NCBI GenBank assembly: GCA_026193295.1
Contig: JAPHSB010000489.1
Location: 1 to 5,880 of the forward strand
Direction of reading: 5' to 3'
From: Lysobacterales bacterium
GTDB lineage: Bacteria; Pseudomonadota; Gammaproteobacteria; Xanthomonadales; SZUA-36
DNA: 5,880 bases
Part shown: positions 4,761-5,880 of the stretch, one piece after another
Layout of the letters: the number at the start of each line of letters is the position of its first letter
How positions within the stretch are numbered: position 1 is the first letter of the stretch
The notes under the pieces: model-generated
Databases searched by the model: none
What the model was told of the DNA's origin: nothing
The model's input: the letters and a program-made list of their open reading frames with translations, nothing else
Translations under genes and position numbers: made by a program

Positions 4761-5843
4761 GTGCCTCACTCTCCGCTGGCCCGCTATCGGCAGCTCATCG
4801 ACAACGGCGCGTTCAACCACGACCCGGACCAGCTGACTGCAATCCAGGCGCTCGACGAGCTCTGGCACGAGCTGCGGGCGAGGCAGCGAGCTTCGCTGAT
4901 GCATCGCCTGCGCGGCAGGCGGCCGGCCGAGACCAGGGGGCTGTACCTCTGGGGCAATGTCGGGCGCGGCAAGACCTGGCTGATGGATCTGTTTTTTGAC
5001 AGCCTGCCCGGGGAGCGCAAGCAGCGCATGCACTTTCATCGGTTCATGCAGCGGATTCACCGCGACCTGCGCGACCTCGGTCGCATCCAGGATCCGCTGC
5101 CCCGGGTCGCCGCGGGCTGGGCGTCACGCGCCGACGTGCTCTGCCTGGACGAGTTCTTCGTCACTGACATTGCCGACGCCATGCTGCTGTCCGGCCTGCT
5201 GGACAGTCTATTCGCGCGCGGCATGACCCTGGTCACCACATCCAACTCCCCGCCGGACGACCTCTACCGCAACGGGCTGCAGAGAGCCAAGTTCCTGCCC
5301 GCTATCGAGCTGATCAAACGGCGGACGCGGGTGCTCCAGCTTGCCGGCGACACCGATTTCCGCCTGCGTATCCTGGAGCAGTCCGAGATTTTTCATCATC
5401 CGCTGGACGAGTCGGCCGAACGGGTCATGACCTCTGCCTTTGACCGCATGGCTGCTGAATGTGAGCTGAACCACGACCTGGACATCAATGGCCGCATGTT
5501 TCATGCGCGCCGGCGTGGTGACGGTGTCATCTGGTTCGATTTCGATGAGCTCTGCGAAAAACCGCGAGGCGCGATCGACTACATCGAAATCGCGCGTGCA
5601 TTCAACACGGTGGTTGTCAGCAACACGCCGCAACTCACCGACGAAGATGGCAACGCAGCCCGGCGCTTTATTACTTTGGTGGATGAATTCTACGACCGCA
5701 ATGTGAAACTGCTGATGTCGGCCGAAGTCCCGGTCACCGAACTATATGTCGGACACAGGCTGGCCTTCGAGTTCGAACGCACCGCCAGCCGCCTGACCGA
5801 AATGCAGTCCCACGACTACCTCGCCCGCCCCCACCTGCCCTGA
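4761..5843 (+). CDS. zapE: ZapE, AFG1-like AAA+ family ATPase
   Basis: A 360-residue protein close to the length of E. coli ZapE (375). ZapE associates with FtsZ rings and affects Z-ring stability late in division; its eukaryotic relative AFG1/LACE1 acts on mitochondrial proteins. Motifs visible are Walker A GNVGRGKT at 65-72 (Lys71, Thr72), Walker B VLCLDEF with Asp130-Glu131, sensor-like Asn162 in TTSNSPPDDLYRNGLQR, and the conserved C-terminal part FITLVDEFYDRNVKLLMSAEVP. The start is GTG at 4761; it gives the usual MPHSPLARYRQLIDNGAFNHDP-type N-terminus, but no strong ribosome binding site precedes it. Translation may depend on coupling to the hydrolase, which stops 22 nt upstream. The gene is complete and ends 37 bases before the window edge. 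Confidence 0.95.
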   Translation: MPHSPLARYRQLIDNGAFNHDPDQLTAIQALDELWHELRARQRASLMHRLRGRRPAETRGLYLWGNVGRGKTWLMDLFFDSLPGERKQRMHFHRFMQRIHRDLRDLGRIQDPLPRVAAGWASRADVLCLDEFFVTDIADAMLLSGLLDSLFARGMTLVTTSNSPPDDLYRNGLQRAKFLPAIELIKRRTRVLQLAGDTDFRLRILEQSEIFHHPLDESAERVMTSAFDRMAAECELNHDLDINGRMFHARRRGDGVIWFDFDELCEKPRGAIDYIEIARAFNTVVVSNTPQLTDEDGNAARRFITLVDEFYDRNVKLLMSAEVPVTELYVGHRLAFEFERTASRLTEMQSHDYLARPHLP

Positions 5844-5854
5844 TCAAGAGCAGG

Positions 5855-5869
5855 CGTAGCACCGCTACG
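5855..5869. other. Short hairpin after zapE
   Basis: CGTAGC (5855-5860) and GCTACG (5864-5869) form a perfect 6-bp stem with loop ACC, 12 bases after the zapE stop. No T-run follows before the window ends, so it is not supported as an intrinsic terminator. It could be part of a structure continuing beyond the window. Confidence 0.3.
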
Positions 5870-5880
5870 TCAAGCGAGCG

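Noticed and set aside
5855..5869. Intrinsic terminator for the hydrolase-zapE operon
   Set aside because: The stem is only 6 bp and no T-rich tail follows within the window.

Overview
The window looks like chromosome of a GC-rich gammaproteobacterium. The evidence is a GlnK-type P-II protein behind a sigma-54/NtrC promoter, an AcpH-type ACP phosphodiesterase, a ZapE ATPase, a cytochrome c5-type protein and a tRNA-Arg(CCG) with encoded CCA. I cannot name the genus from sequence alone.

Left part (1-853, minus strand). The first 26 bases hold the start of a gene, probably amtB, just downstream of glnK (43-381). Upstream of glnK there is a -24/-12 promoter (423-438). About 115-128 bp upstream of the predicted transcript start lie two NtrC consensus palindromes that share their middle TGCA (519-548). 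This is a nitrogen-starvation glnK-amtB control region with nearly every part legible. A perfect-stem bidirectional terminator (581-619) separates it from tRNA-Arg(CCG) (623-699). The tRNA promoter and a promoter for the rightward genes lie between 720 and 790.

Middle part (854-3669). A membrane-anchored cytochrome c5-type protein is followed after 21 nt by a predicted lipoprotein nuclease of the ExeM type (OB-like domain plus endonuclease/exonuclease/phosphatase domain). The nuclease gene converges with acpH on the minus strand, and the two reading frames overlap by 55 bp across the nuclease's C-terminal SDH catalytic motif.

Intergenic element (3681-3946). Between the divergent genes acpH and an alpha/beta hydrolase lies a 266-bp non-coding element. 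It has 33-bp inverted terminal repeats (31/33 identical), and its interior forms two more long imperfect hairpins, so the whole could fold as a three-way junction. Each terminal repeat carries an outward-facing TATAGT. A further hairpin abuts the right end. This MITE-like element is the least explained part of the window.

Right part (4049-5843, plus strand). An alpha/beta hydrolase of the COG2945 type is followed after 22 nt by zapE (AFG1-like ATPase), probably as one operon. Apart from the element, the gene content is ordinary core or near-core metabolism. I found no phage, toxin-antitoxin, CRISPR or defence gene.
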